From: Bog-756 sp963718405
GTDB taxonomy: Bacteria; Actinomycetota; Acidimicrobiia; Acidimicrobiales; RAAP-2
Reading direction: 5' to 3'
NCBI GenBank assembly: GCA_963718405.1
Contig: CAVQYZ010000002.1
Location: 1,178,001-1,242,000, forward strand
Length of the DNA: 64,000 nucleotides
A program made the translations under genes and the position numbers. Positions within the stretch are counted from its first letter, which is position 1. The number at the start of each line of letters is the position of its first letter. This document shows, in pieces, positions 16,337 through 24,694 of this stretch. A model generated the notes under the pieces. The model saw only the letters and a list, made by a program, of their open reading frames with translations. It was not told the origin of the DNA and did not search any database.

Positions 16337-17014
16337 GTGACTCAGAACACTGGCGAACCTCCGGCCGCCACCGGGTCGGACCTGCTCCTCGGCGACAGCA
16401 ACGGCCCCGACGACGAGGGCCACGGCGACGAGCCCACGCGGAAGCCCCTCCGGCACAACGCCTACCGGCCGGTGGTGGAGTGGACCATCATCCTGATCGC
16501 CGTGCTGCTGTGCACGGTGGTGCTCCGCACCTACGTGGTGCAGTCGTTCTCCATCCCCTCCCTCTCGATGTACCCCACGCTTCAGGTAGGGGACCGGATC
16601 ATCGTCAACAAGCTGAGCTACGACCTCCACAGCATCCACCGGGGCGACATCGTGGTGTTCGCCCGCCCCCCTCTGGAGGACCAGGAGTACTCCGATCTGG
16701 TCAAGCGGGTGATCGGGCTACCCGGGGAGACCATCTCGTCGAAGGGCGGTCGCGTCTACATCAACGGCAAGCGTCTGGACGAACCGTGGCTCCCTCCGGG
16801 TCAGGACAGCTACACCGGAGCCCTCCCGGGCGATCCCCACCCGCAGTTCAACCTGCCCGGGCCGATCAAGATCCCCGCAGGCGAGTACTACGTCATGGGG
16901 GACAACCGGACGGACTCCGAGGACAGCAGGTTCTTCGGACCCATTCCGAAATCACTGATCGTGGGCCGGGCCGTGGCCGTGGTGTGGCCACTCAGCCACA
17001 TCAAGGGCCTCTAG
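16337..17014 (+). CDS. lepB: Signal peptidase I (first of two)
   Basis: Cleaves signal peptides from exported proteins at the outer face of the membrane. Seen: an acidic N-terminus of about 45 residues, one membrane segment (about 47-66), catalytic Ser77 in SLSMYPTL, catalytic Lys123 in KRVIGLPGE, and the GEYYVMGDNRTDSEDSR box near the end. At 225 residues it is a compact single-span type. About half of its residues recur in the next gene, so the pair arose by duplication. It sits directly after pafA, where mycobacteria carry pafB. Confidence 0.93.
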   Translation: MTQNTGEPPAATGSDLLLGDSNGPDDEGHGDEPTRKPLRHNAYRPVVEWTIILIAVLLCTVVLRTYVVQSFSIPSLSMYPTLQVGDRIIVNKLSYDLHSIHRGDIVVFARPPLEDQEYSDLVKRVIGLPGETISSKGGRVYINGKRLDEPWLPPGQDSYTGALPGDPHPQFNLPGPIKIPAGEYYVMGDNRTDSEDSRFFGPIPKSLIVGRAVAVVWPLSHIKGL

Positions 17015-17117
17015 CGCCCCAGACGTCCGACAGGATCTGCCCCCCGGGTCGGGCCGGCTGGGTGCGGCCGGGTCGGAAAATCCTGTCCGACGAGGGTCGA
17101 TCGTTCAGTCCGTGGGG

Positions 17118-17123
17118 TAGCGT
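17118..17123 (+). promoter_or_regulatory. -10 element TAGCGT before the second signal peptidase gene
   Basis: TAGCGT ends 9 bases before the GTG at 17133, with no ribosome site between. The gap to the preceding gene is 118 bases. Confidence 0.45.
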
Positions 17124-17132
17124 CGAACTCCG

Positions 17133-18008
17133 GTGCAATCAGACCTTCCCCAGGTGGCGGTGGCCGCTACCAACCCCATCGGGGCGCCGCCGCCAGGCCC
17201 GATCCCCGTGCCCAGTCTGTACGTGGAGCCGGCGGTGCCGGAGGCGGTCGTGGTGCCGGAGGCGGTCGAGCTGCCCGAGGCGGTCGAGCTGCCCGAGGCG
17301 GTCGAGCTGCCGGCAGCCCGTGTCGCCGCCCGCCGCCCGAACCGCTGGGTCATCGAGTGGCTGGCGGTGCTGGGAGTGGCGCTCGTGTTGGCCATCGGGG
17401 TGCGGACCTACGTGCTCCAGATGTTCTACATCCCGTCGGGGTCGATGCTGCCCACCCTCCAGATCGGCGACCGCATCGTGGTGGACAAGCTCAGCTACCA
17501 CCTCCACGCCATCGAGCGGGGCAACATCGTGGTCTTCCAGAGGCCGCCCCTGGAGGACGCCGCCTACGCCGATCTGGTGAAGCGGGTCATCGGCCTGCCC
17601 GGCGACATCATCTCGGCGGTCAACGGCCGGGTCTACATCGACGGCAAGCCCCTGGCCGAACCGTGGTTGCCCAAGCCGATGCCCATGACCTACCCCAGCC
17701 CGTCTCCCTACCCCTTCAGCCTCAACCACCCCTACACCGTCCCGGCCGGTGAGTACTACGTGATGGGGGACAACCGGACCGACTCGGAGGACAGCCGGTA
17801 CTTCGGACCGATCCCGGCCAACCTCATCGTGGGCAAGGTGGCCTTCGTGGTGTGGCCGCTCAGCGATGGGACCTGGCTGTTGATCCTCTCCGTGCTGGCG
17901 GTGGTGTTGCTGGTGGCACTGGGGTTGGTGCTGTGGGCTCGGCGGCGGCCGGTTCATCGTCACCGGATCTCTCCGGTCCGAGGCCCACCCCTCTCCGAGC
18001 CGGCCTGA
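17133..18008 (+). CDS. lepB: Signal peptidase I (second of two), with Pro/Glu repeats and a C-terminal membrane span
   Basis: Second signal peptidase. Seen: a Pro-rich N-terminus with four near-copies of PEAVELP or PEAVVVP (about 36-60) encoded by a GC-rich DNA repeat, a membrane segment (about 72-92), catalytic Ser104 in SGSMLPTL, Lys150 in KRVIGLPGD, and the box GEYYVMGDNRTDSEDSR. Unlike the first copy it has a second membrane span near the C-terminus (about 248-272), giving 291 residues and a two-span topology. The active-site sets are both intact, so both enzymes are probably functional with different substrates or expression. Confidence 0.93.
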   Translation: MQSDLPQVAVAATNPIGAPPPGPIPVPSLYVEPAVPEAVVVPEAVELPEAVELPEAVELPAARVAARRPNRWVIEWLAVLGVALVLAIGVRTYVLQMFYIPSGSMLPTLQIGDRIVVDKLSYHLHAIERGNIVVFQRPPLEDAAYADLVKRVIGLPGDIISAVNGRVYIDGKPLAEPWLPKPMPMTYPSPSPYPFSLNHPYTVPAGEYYVMGDNRTDSEDSRYFGPIPANLIVGKVAFVVWPLSDGTWLLILSVLAVVLLVALGLVLWARRRPVHRHRISPVRGPPLSEPA

Positions 18009-18088
18009 TTCCGGCCCGGCGGGCCGACCAGGTCCAGCGGCCCGGGCCCGGCTCGACCCCCCGGGTGCCGCCCGGCGCCGGGCGCCGG

Positions 18089-18094
18089 TACACT
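18089..18094 (+). promoter_or_regulatory. -10 element TACACT, leaderless tatA start
   Basis: TACACT ends 7 bases before the tatA-like GTG at 18102. The region upstream is extremely GC-rich (CCCGGCGCCGGGCGCC, 18071-18086), which forms a self-complementary stretch that could end transcription from lepB. Confidence 0.5.
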
Positions 18095-18101
18095 TCGGGG
18101 C

Positions 18102-18569
18102 GTGCCGTTTCTCAGCCCGGCGAAGATACTGGTCATCCTGGTGGTGGCCCTTGTGGTCCTCGGCCCCGACAAGCTTCCCAAAGTGGCGAAGCAGATCGGT
18201 GGCCTGTGGGGCGACTTCCGCAAGTTCCGGGAGAAGCTGGAGTCCGAGGTGCGGGGCACCTTCCCCGACCTCCCCTCGACCGAGACCATCACCCATGCGG
18301 TGCGGTCCCCGCTGAGCTTCCTCGACACCTTGGCCGACAGCCATACCTCGGAGGACGGGACCACATCCGAGACCGTCAACGGCTCCGAAGTACCTGATGT
18401 GTCCGGAGATGCCGTGCCGACGTCGGCCATGACTGATCGACCGGTGGCCTCTGTGCCCACACCGGCGGAGGCACCCAGGATCCCCGGGGTGCTGACCGAC
18501 CCGGGCGGCATCGTCCACCAGGTTCGGACCTCGGGTGGCACCGTGCCTGATGACCCCGGCCTGAACTGA
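18102..18569 (+). CDS. tatA: Twin-arginine translocase TatA/TatB-family subunit
   Basis: Single-span subunit of the Tat pathway that exports folded proteins. Seen: an N-terminal membrane helix (about 5-22), the hinge LGPDKLPKVAKQIG where the family has FGxxKLP, then an amphipathic helix (about 30-50) and a long low-complexity tail to 155 residues. The LGPDKLP hinge and long tail lean towards TatB rather than TatA, and only one such gene is present here. Followed by tatC after 46 bases. Confidence 0.85.
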   Translation: MPFLSPAKILVILVVALVVLGPDKLPKVAKQIGGLWGDFRKFREKLESEVRGTFPDLPSTETITHAVRSPLSFLDTLADSHTSEDGTTSETVNGSEVPDVSGDAVPTSAMTDRPVASVPTPAEAPRIPGVLTDPGGIVHQVRTSGGTVPDDPGLN

Positions 18570-18615
18570 ACGAGCCGTCGCGGCGGGCCGCGCGGAGAAT
18601 CCGGATTCGACAACC

Positions 18616-19365
18616 ATGGCCATCTCACTGAAACGACGGGCTGAACCCAAGCCCCAGCCGGATTCGATGACCCTGGTCGAGCACCTGACCGAGCTGCGCA
18701 AGCGGGTGTTGGTGTGCGCGGTGACCTTCGTCATCACCGGCACGGCGGCTTTCCTGCTCTACCCGTGGATCCTCTCGTTCCTGAGTCATCCCTACTGCCA
18801 GATCTCCCCCCATCACTGCAATTTCTACGTGACCGGGCCCCTCGACCCACTGTCCCTGCGGGTCAAGATCGCCGCCTACGGCGGGCTGGCCCTGGCGGCC
18901 CCGGTGCTGCTCTGGGAGTTCTGGCGCTTCATCACCCCGGGCCTCAATCGCAACGAGAAGCGCTACGCCATTCCCTTCATCATCGCCTCGATCTTCCTCT
19001 TCGCCCTGGGTGCCGTGGTGGCCTACGTCACGTTTCCGCACGCCCTGTCGTGGCTCCGGAGCATCGGCGGCCCCACGCTCACCCAGATCCTCGATCCCAT
19101 CAAGTACCTCAGCCTGATCCTGCTGTTGATGACGGTGTTCGGCCTCACCTTCGAGTTCCCGGTGGTGTTGGTCTCGCTGGAGCTGGCCGGGGTGGTGACG
19201 CCGAAGAAGCTGTCGTCGTGGCGACGGTGGGCCATCGTGGGCATCGTGGTGGTGGCCGGGGTGGTGACGCCGAGCTCGGACCCCTTCTCGATGATGGCCC
19301 TGGCCATTCCCATGTACATCTTCTATGAACTGTCGATCGTGATCGGGAAGATCCTGGGCAGATGA
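18616..19365 (+). CDS. tatC: Twin-arginine translocase subunit TatC
   Basis: Six-span core receptor of the Tat system that recognises the RR signal peptide. Seen: the N-terminal cytosolic motif MTLVEHLTELRKRV, six hydrophobic segments (about 28-48, 78-100, 116-142, 160-180, 200-214 and 220-236) and FRFxxP-type loop equivalents (FWRFITPGLNRNEKR). Length 249 is normal. ATG at 18616. The last codons overlap the helicase start (ATGA), giving tatA-tatC-helY as in mycobacteria. Confidence 0.95.
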   Translation: MAISLKRRAEPKPQPDSMTLVEHLTELRKRVLVCAVTFVITGTAAFLLYPWILSFLSHPYCQISPHHCNFYVTGPLDPLSLRVKIAAYGGLALAAPVLLWEFWRFITPGLNRNEKRYAIPFIIASIFLFALGAVVAYVTFPHALSWLRSIGGPTLTQILDPIKYLSLILLLMTVFGLTFEFPVVLVSLELAGVVTPKKLSSWRRWAIVGIVVVAGVVTPSSDPFSMMALAIPMYIFYELSIVIGKILGR

Positions 19366-21431
19366 CCCCGGAAGGCGCGCCGGGTTCGGCCCGGGGTGCC
19401 GGAGGGGACGTGGGGGAGGGGTTCCGGGAGCGGTTCGAACAAGGACTGGGCTTCCGTCTCGACGACTTCCAGCGTCGGTCCCTGGACGCCATCGACCGCG
19501 GGGAGTCGGTCCTGGTGTCGGCTCCCACCGGATCGGGCAAGACCCTGGTGGCCGAGTACGCCGCGGCGCGGGCGGTGGCATCGGGGGGCAAGGCCTTCTA
19601 CACCACCCCGATCAAGGCCCTGTCCAACCAGAAGTTCGCCGAGCTCTCGTTGCGCTACGGCGAGGACCAGGTGGGGCTGCTCACCGGGGACGTGTCCCAT
19701 CAGGCCCGGGCGCCCATCGTGGTGATGACCACCGAGGTGCTGCGCAACATGATCTTCGCCCGCTCCGACCTCTTGGACCAGCTGGCCGTGGTGGTCCTCG
19801 ACGAGGTGCACTACCTCCAAGACCCCTACCGGGGCTCGGTATGGGAGGAGATCCTGGTGCTGGCCCCGGGTGGGGTCCGCTTCGTCAGCCTGTCGGCCAC
19901 CGTGTCCAACGCCACGGACTTCGGGGCCTGGCTGACCTCGGTACGGGGGACCACCAAGGTCATCGTGGAGGACCATCGCCCAGTGACGCTGCACCATCAC
20001 TACGCGGTGGCCGAACGCGGCCGCGACGGGCTCACGGTGATGCCACTCCTCCGCCAGGGCCGGGCCAACCCGGATGGAGCAGCCCTGGACGACCGGCGCC
20101 GCCGCAATCCCCGCCACCGCTACCGGGTGCCCCGTCGGACCGAGGTCATCGAGTATCTGGCCGCCGCCGACATGCTGCCCGCCATCACCTTCATCTTCTC
20201 CCGGGCCGCCTGCGATGACGCCACCCGCCAGTGCCTGTCGGACGGCCTCCGGCTGACCACCCCCGAGGAGCGGGAGCGGATCCGATGGCTCACCGAGCAG
20301 GCCGTGGAGCGGCTGAGCGACGACGACCTGGCCACGTTGGGCTACGGGGCCTGGTCGACCGCCCTGGAGGCCGGTATCGCCCCCCATCACGCCGGCCTGG
20401 TGCCGGCGTTCCGGCAGGCCGTCGAGCAGTGCTTCTCCGAGGGCCTGTTGAAGGTGGTCTTCGCCACCGAGACGCTGGCCCTCGGCATCAACATGCCGGC
20501 CCGCACCGTGGTGGTGGAACGGTTCGCCAAGTTCCGGGGATCGGACACCTCGGCCCTCACCTCCGGTGAGTACCGCCAGCTGACCGGACGGGCCGGCCGC
20601 CGGGGCATCGACACCGTGGGCCACGCCTTCGTCCTGTGGTCCCAGGCCACCCCCTTCACCCTGGTGGCCCGGACCGCGGTGGCACCCCCTCCGGACCTGG
20701 TGTCCTCGTTCCACCCGACCTACAACCTGGCCGTGAACCTGGTCCGCCGGTGGTCCCGGGACGAGGCCCACCGGCTGCTCTCCTCGTCCTACGGCCAGTG
20801 GCAGGCTCCCCCGGGATCGGTGTCACTCACCGCCCTGCTCGACCGGCGCCTGGCCGTGCTGGAGGAGCGGGGGTTCATCGACGGTTGGGCCATGACCGAG
20901 GCCGGTCACACCCTGGCCTCCATCTACCACGAGTCGGACCTGTTGGCCGCTGAGGCCCTCCGTGGGGGGCTGTTCGACGGATTGGACCCGGCCTTGCTGG
21001 CCGGGGTGGTCTCGGCCTTCACCTTCGAGGCCCGCCGGAGCGGGGACGAGAGCCCCGAGCCCCGCCAGAAGGTGGTGGTGGACCGGCTGGGGCGCCTGGC
21101 CGGGCTGGCCGCCGAGTTGCGGGCCGAGGAGCGGCGGGTGGGCCTGAGGCGGACCCGCCACCCCGACCCCGGACTGGCCCGGGCGGTGATCGCCTGGGGC
21201 AAGGGCTCGACCCTGGACACCGTGCTGCGGGACACGGACATCGCCCCCGGCGATTTCGTCCGCAATGTCCGCCAGGTGATCGACCTGGTCCGCCAGTTGG
21301 CCCAGGTGGCTCCGGAGGCGGAGACCCGTGATGCCGCCCAGCTGGCCGTGGCGTTGCTCAGGCGGGGAGTGGTGGGAGCGGACGACCCGGCGGCCCTGGG
21401 GTCCGCGCCTGACCCGCCGGTGCCGTCCTAG
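19362..21431 (+). CDS. helY: Ski2/HelY-type DEVH-box RNA helicase
   Basis: Superfamily 2 helicase related to Ski2/Mtr4, likely acting in RNA turnover. Seen: Walker A SAPTGSGKT at 53-61, DEVH at 147-150, LSATVSN, the second RecA domain with GINMPARTVV and QLTGRAGRRG, and a C-terminal DSHCT-like helical domain (about 570-670). At 689 residues it is shorter than mycobacterial HelY (about 900), mainly by lacking insertions after the RecA core. Its start overlaps tatC, a linkage shared with mycobacteria. Confidence 0.9.
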   Translation: MTPEGAPGSARGAGGDVGEGFRERFEQGLGFRLDDFQRRSLDAIDRGESVLVSAPTGSGKTLVAEYAAARAVASGGKAFYTTPIKALSNQKFAELSLRYGEDQVGLLTGDVSHQARAPIVVMTTEVLRNMIFARSDLLDQLAVVVLDEVHYLQDPYRGSVWEEILVLAPGGVRFVSLSATVSNATDFGAWLTSVRGTTKVIVEDHRPVTLHHHYAVAERGRDGLTVMPLLRQGRANPDGAALDDRRRRNPRHRYRVPRRTEVIEYLAAADMLPAITFIFSRAACDDATRQCLSDGLRLTTPEERERIRWLTEQAVERLSDDDLATLGYGAWSTALEAGIAPHHAGLVPAFRQAVEQCFSEGLLKVVFATETLALGINMPARTVVVERFAKFRGSDTSALTSGEYRQLTGRAGRRGIDTVGHAFVLWSQATPFTLVARTAVAPPPDLVSSFHPTYNLAVNLVRRWSRDEAHRLLSSSYGQWQAPPGSVSLTALLDRRLAVLEERGFIDGWAMTEAGHTLASIYHESDLLAAEALRGGLFDGLDPALLAGVVSAFTFEARRSGDESPEPRQKVVVDRLGRLAGLAAELRAEERRVGLRRTRHPDPGLARAVIAWGKGSTLDTVLRDTDIAPGDFVRNVRQVIDLVRQLAQVAPEAETRDAAQLAVALLRRGVVGADDPAALGSAPDPPVPS

Positions 21432-21434
21432 TGT
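21429..21434 (+). promoter_or_regulatory. -10 element TAGTGT before the ThyX-like gene
   Basis: TAGTGT overlaps the helicase stop codon and ends 9 bases before the ATG at 21444, giving a near-leaderless transcript. Confidence 0.45.
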
Positions 21435-21443
21435 GATCCGGGC

Positions 21444-23102
21444 ATGTTCCCCTACGCCGTGGAGACGTTCAGCGCTGACGAGGAGGACATCCTCCGCCGG
21501 TACGTGACCAACCTCGATCGGCCTGTTTTCGCCCTGGTCAACCTACCCGAAGTGGTCAAAGGGGCCCTGTTCGCCCGGTACTCCCGTTCTCCCAAGAGCC
21601 TGCGACGGCTGTTCCTCGACGAGTTCGTGGGGGAGTTGGACATCTCGGGGGACGCCACTGTGGACGCCACCGTCGGCCTGACCCGGGCCGAGCAGCTCTA
21701 CGAGAAGGTCTTCCTCGAGTACGGGGACGACTCCGTGGCCCAGCTGGGCGGGGTCCACCTGGCCTGTGAGCAGGCCTCGAACGTGTTGACCAAGGTCCTG
21801 GAGCGGGGCCGGCTGATGGCCTACCTCGAGCAGTCGACCCGCTACATCGCCTACAACCAGCGCCTCACCACCGGCCACTACCGCTACTACCGCGACCCCG
21901 GCCTGCTCGACTCGCCGCTCGGGGCCCGTTATGTCGGGGACATGGACCGCATGTTCGACACCTACGGGGAGCTGCTCGAGGCCGGGCAGAGCTGGCTCGG
22001 GGTGCGCCATCCCCGCCAACCCGGCGACTCGGACTTCGTCCACCGCCAGGCCATCCGGGCCAAGGCCCTCGACGCCCTGCGGGGCCTCCTCCCGGCGGCT
22101 TCCCTCTCCAACGTGGGCATCTACGGCACCGGGCAGTCCTACGAGATGCTGCTCCTCCGGATGCGGACCAGCCCCCTCCCCGAGGCCCGCCAGTACGCCG
22201 AGCTGATGCTGGAGGAGCTCCGCAAAGTCATTCCGTCGTTCCTGCAGCGGGTGGACCGCCCCGAGCGCGGCGGCGAGTGGTCGGCCTATCTGGCCCGGAC
22301 CGAGGAGGAGTCGCGGGCGCTGGTGGAGCGGCTCTTTCCCGACCTGGCCGGGGAGGACGACCCGGTGGCCATGGGACCCTCGGGCCGCCCGTCGGTCACG
22401 TTGTTGGACTTCGATCCCGACGGGGAGTCAAAGGTCATTGCGGCCATCTGCGCCCCCTTGACCAACCGCTCGGAGGAGGAGGTCCGCCGCCGGGTCGACC
22501 TGCTCGGGGCCGAGGAGCGCCGCTCGATACTCCGCACCTACGTAGGGGAGCGCGCCAACCGGCGGCACCGTCCGGGCCGGGCCTTCGAGCGCACCGACTA
22601 CCGCTTCGACGTGGTTACCGACTACGGCGCCTTCCGCGACCTGCAGCGTCACCGCATGCTGACCATCGAATGGCAGCCCCTGGGTGTGTCCCTCGGCTAC
22701 GACGTCCCCGACGTGGTGGCCGAGGCCGGCTTGGAGGATCGCTACGTGACGTCGCTGGAGCGCTCGCGTCAGCTCTTCGAGATTCTGGAGCCCACCTTCC
22801 CCTCGCAGGCGGCCTACGCCGTGGCCCTGGCCTACCGGATCCGGTACACCATGCAGATGAACGCCCGGGAGGCCATGCACCTGATCGAGCTCCGCTCGGG
22901 CACCCAGGGCCACCCCAGCTACCGGTGGGTGGCCCAAGAGATGCACCGCCTCATCGCCGAGCAGGCCGGACACCAGCTGTTGGCCGAGGCCATGTCGCAC
23001 GTCGAGTTCGGCCACGACGACCTCGGGCGACTCGATGCCGAGCGACGTGCCGAAGTGAAGCGAAATTCTATGTCCGGGGTAGGAAATCCTGCAATCCCCT
23101 GA
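21444..23102 (+). CDS. Double-domain ThyX-like (flavin-dependent thymidylate synthase family) protein
   Basis: A 552-residue protein made of two ThyX-like halves. The first (about 25-290) has YGDDSVAQLGGVHLACEQASN and EQSTRYIAYNQ, matching the ExSxRY core of ThyX, but GRLMAYL replaces RHRxxS. The second (about 370-545) has DLQRHRMLTIEWQPLG, close to the RHR motif, and a poor ExSxRY. ThyX makes dTMP from dUMP with FAD and methylene-tetrahydrofolate. Here the catalytic features are split between the halves, so it may be a pseudo-dimer or have another flavin or nucleotide role. Real coding is clear from length and the family motifs. Confidence 0.8.
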   Translation: MFPYAVETFSADEEDILRRYVTNLDRPVFALVNLPEVVKGALFARYSRSPKSLRRLFLDEFVGELDISGDATVDATVGLTRAEQLYEKVFLEYGDDSVAQLGGVHLACEQASNVLTKVLERGRLMAYLEQSTRYIAYNQRLTTGHYRYYRDPGLLDSPLGARYVGDMDRMFDTYGELLEAGQSWLGVRHPRQPGDSDFVHRQAIRAKALDALRGLLPAASLSNVGIYGTGQSYEMLLLRMRTSPLPEARQYAELMLEELRKVIPSFLQRVDRPERGGEWSAYLARTEEESRALVERLFPDLAGEDDPVAMGPSGRPSVTLLDFDPDGESKVIAAICAPLTNRSEEEVRRRVDLLGAEERRSILRTYVGERANRRHRPGRAFERTDYRFDVVTDYGAFRDLQRHRMLTIEWQPLGVSLGYDVPDVVAEAGLEDRYVTSLERSRQLFEILEPTFPSQAAYAVALAYRIRYTMQMNAREAMHLIELRSGTQGHPSYRWVAQEMHRLIAEQAGHQLLAEAMSHVEFGHDDLGRLDAERRAEVKRNSMSGVGNPAIP

Positions 23103-23581
23103 CCTGGGCGGTTGTCCAAAGGTCCAGGTAACAAGCGTTGGATGGCATTTGACGAGCGGAGGTGCGCATGGCCTATCGTTCGCCCAGTCCCACTCGCTCC
23201 TCGTGATGTTCCGCACGATTCGTCGGACGGTTCGGCTCGAGGGGGGATGCTGTGAGAGGCGGAGGGAGGCCCAGGGGATCGAGTAGAAAACATTCCCCCG
23301 AGACCAGCGGCGCAAGTCGGAGGTAGCGGGGGAATGGTGCCAAAGACCCCTGGGTCCGACCGCCTTGGCATGGCCCAGCACCGGGCCGGTCGGCCATGCC
23401 GGACAGTTGGCGAACCGAGCGATGTCGGCGTGGGCGGAGGCCCGGACCGGCCCATGAACATACGGCCCGGTCGCACCGGGCCCACCGCATGCGCCGCCCA
23501 CGAAGGCGGAGCACCCTCCAGTGAACGACGACCGCGCCGGACCGTCTATGCTCCCGGCCAACTCACCACTGAAAGACCGAG
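23103..23581. other. 479-base intergenic region with a hairpin
   Basis: No convincing gene on either strand. It is noticeably less GC-rich at 23103-23300 than its surroundings. It holds the long inverted repeat at 23291-23336 (separate entry) and a likely -10, TATGCT, at 23547-23552 for the acidic protein gene that follows, which would then have a leader of about 25 bases. No tRNA, SRP, RNase P or tmRNA consensus is visible. Confidence 0.6.
23291..23336. other. 10-bp perfect stem-loop
   Basis: CATTCCCCCG (23291-23300) pairs perfectly with CGGGGGAATG (23327-23336) around a 26-base loop that can form a further ACC/GGT pairing. No T-run follows on either strand, so it is not a classical intrinsic terminator. 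It could be part of a small RNA, an attenuator, or a protein-binding site. Confidence 0.6.
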
Positions 23582-24071
23582 ATGCCCCAAGAACTCGACG
23601 AAGTCGACGGACCTGATGAACTGATCGAGGAAGACCTCGATGAGTTGGTCGATGACGACCTGATCGCCGAAGACGACGCGCTCGGCGCTCCCTGACGATG
23701 ACGATGCCGACGTGGTCGTGGTCGAAGAGGACGACGATGTGGTCGCCGATATCCCCGACGTCCCCGACATCCCTGAGGTCGGCGCCAAGGTGGCGACCAA
23801 GGCCGGCGAGGAGTCCGAGGAGGATGACGAGGAGGAGCCCGACGACGAAGATGTCGAGGCCAGCCTGGACACCATCCTCAAGGAACGCCTCGTGGTCGAA
23901 GAGGTCGAGGACGACGAGGACACCCCCGAGCCGGAGGACCGGACCGGTGACGGTGTGGAACGGGTGCTGCCCAAGCAACCCGGCGAGTTCGTGTGCCGGT
24001 CGTGTTTTTTGGTCAAGCACCCGAACCAACTGGCGGACCGGAAGAAGATGCTCTGCCGCGACTGCGTGTGA
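23582..24071 (+). CDS. DUF4193-type acidic zinc-ribbon protein, +1 frame change at CCC-TGA
   Basis: A very acidic N-terminus (MPQELDEVDGPDELIEEDL, 37 codons) runs into TGA at 23693-23695. The +1 frame from just before that stop continues without a start codon as another acidic stretch, then VLPKQPGEFVCRSCFLV and MLCRDC, the paired CxxC knuckles of DUF4193 proteins. Reading both parts together gives about 162 residues, longer than the 95-105 usual in the family. The junction reads GCT CCC TGA CGA; skipping one C gives GCT CCT GAC GAT, seamless acidic coding. Either one extra C was called in assembly or +1 slippage is used. DUF4193 function is unknown; a zinc-binding regulatory role is plausible. 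Confidence 0.8.
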
Positions 24072-24082
24072 CGGGAGCCGAC

Positions 24083-24658
24083 ATGGCCGATCCGCATGAA
24101 GCCCCGTCCGAGGGGACGCCAACTGATGACACGCCACTGAACGAACGGCTCCTCGAGCTGTTCGTGTATGTGCCGGCCGGCTTGGCCGTGACGGTGGTGG
24201 AAGAGCTGCCCAAGCTGGCGGCGCGGGGGAAAGAGCGGCTGGGGGTGAAAGTCTCCTCGGCCCGCGCCGTGGGACAGTTCGTGGTCCAGGCCGGAACCGA
24301 TGAGGTCAAGCGCCGTTCGGCCGGGCTGATCCCGGGGGTCGGGAGATCCTCTGCGACCCCGTCCCGGCCCTCAGGGCCCAGCGGCGCGGGATCGTCCGCC
24401 CCGACCGGCCCCAGGGCCGTACCGACGCCTCACCAACCGCCGGTGCGGATCCAACCCTCGGCGGCCAACGGCCACGTGCCTGAGGTGTCCACGCTGTCCA
24501 TCCCGGGGTTCGACACCCTGTCGGCATCCCAGGTGGTCCAGCGGCTCGACGGCCTCAACCGGTCCGAGTTGGTGTCGGTGCGGGCCTACGAGGCCTCCAC
24601 CCGGGGGCGACGGACCATCCTCAGCCGGGTGGACCAGCTCCTCGATGAACGCTCCTAG
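24083..24658 (+). CDS. Hypothetical protein with C-terminal helical domain
   Basis: A 191-residue protein. N-terminal half: LNERLLELFVYVPAGLAVTVVEELPKLAARG, helical and partly hydrophobic, then a Pro/Ser-rich linker (about 90-130). C-terminal part: PGFDTLSASQVVQRLDGLNRSELVSVRAYE and RTILSRVDQLLDE, a short domain common at the ends of actinobacterial proteins of unknown role. The ATG at 24083 is 11 bases after the DUF4193 stop, so they are likely co-transcribed. Confidence 0.7.
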   Translation: MADPHEAPSEGTPTDDTPLNERLLELFVYVPAGLAVTVVEELPKLAARGKERLGVKVSSARAVGQFVVQAGTDEVKRRSAGLIPGVGRSSATPSRPSGPSGAGSSAPTGPRAVPTPHQPPVRIQPSAANGHVPEVSTLSIPGFDTLSASQVVQRLDGLNRSELVSVRAYEASTRGRRTILSRVDQLLDERS

Positions 24659-24694
24659 CCCGGGGCCCGAGGTCCGACACACACCAGGTGGCCC

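Noticed and set aside
18071..18086. GC-rich self-complementary stretch as an intrinsic terminator
   Set aside because: No T-run follows and a promoter-like TACACT lies three bases later. Noted in the tatA promoter entry only.
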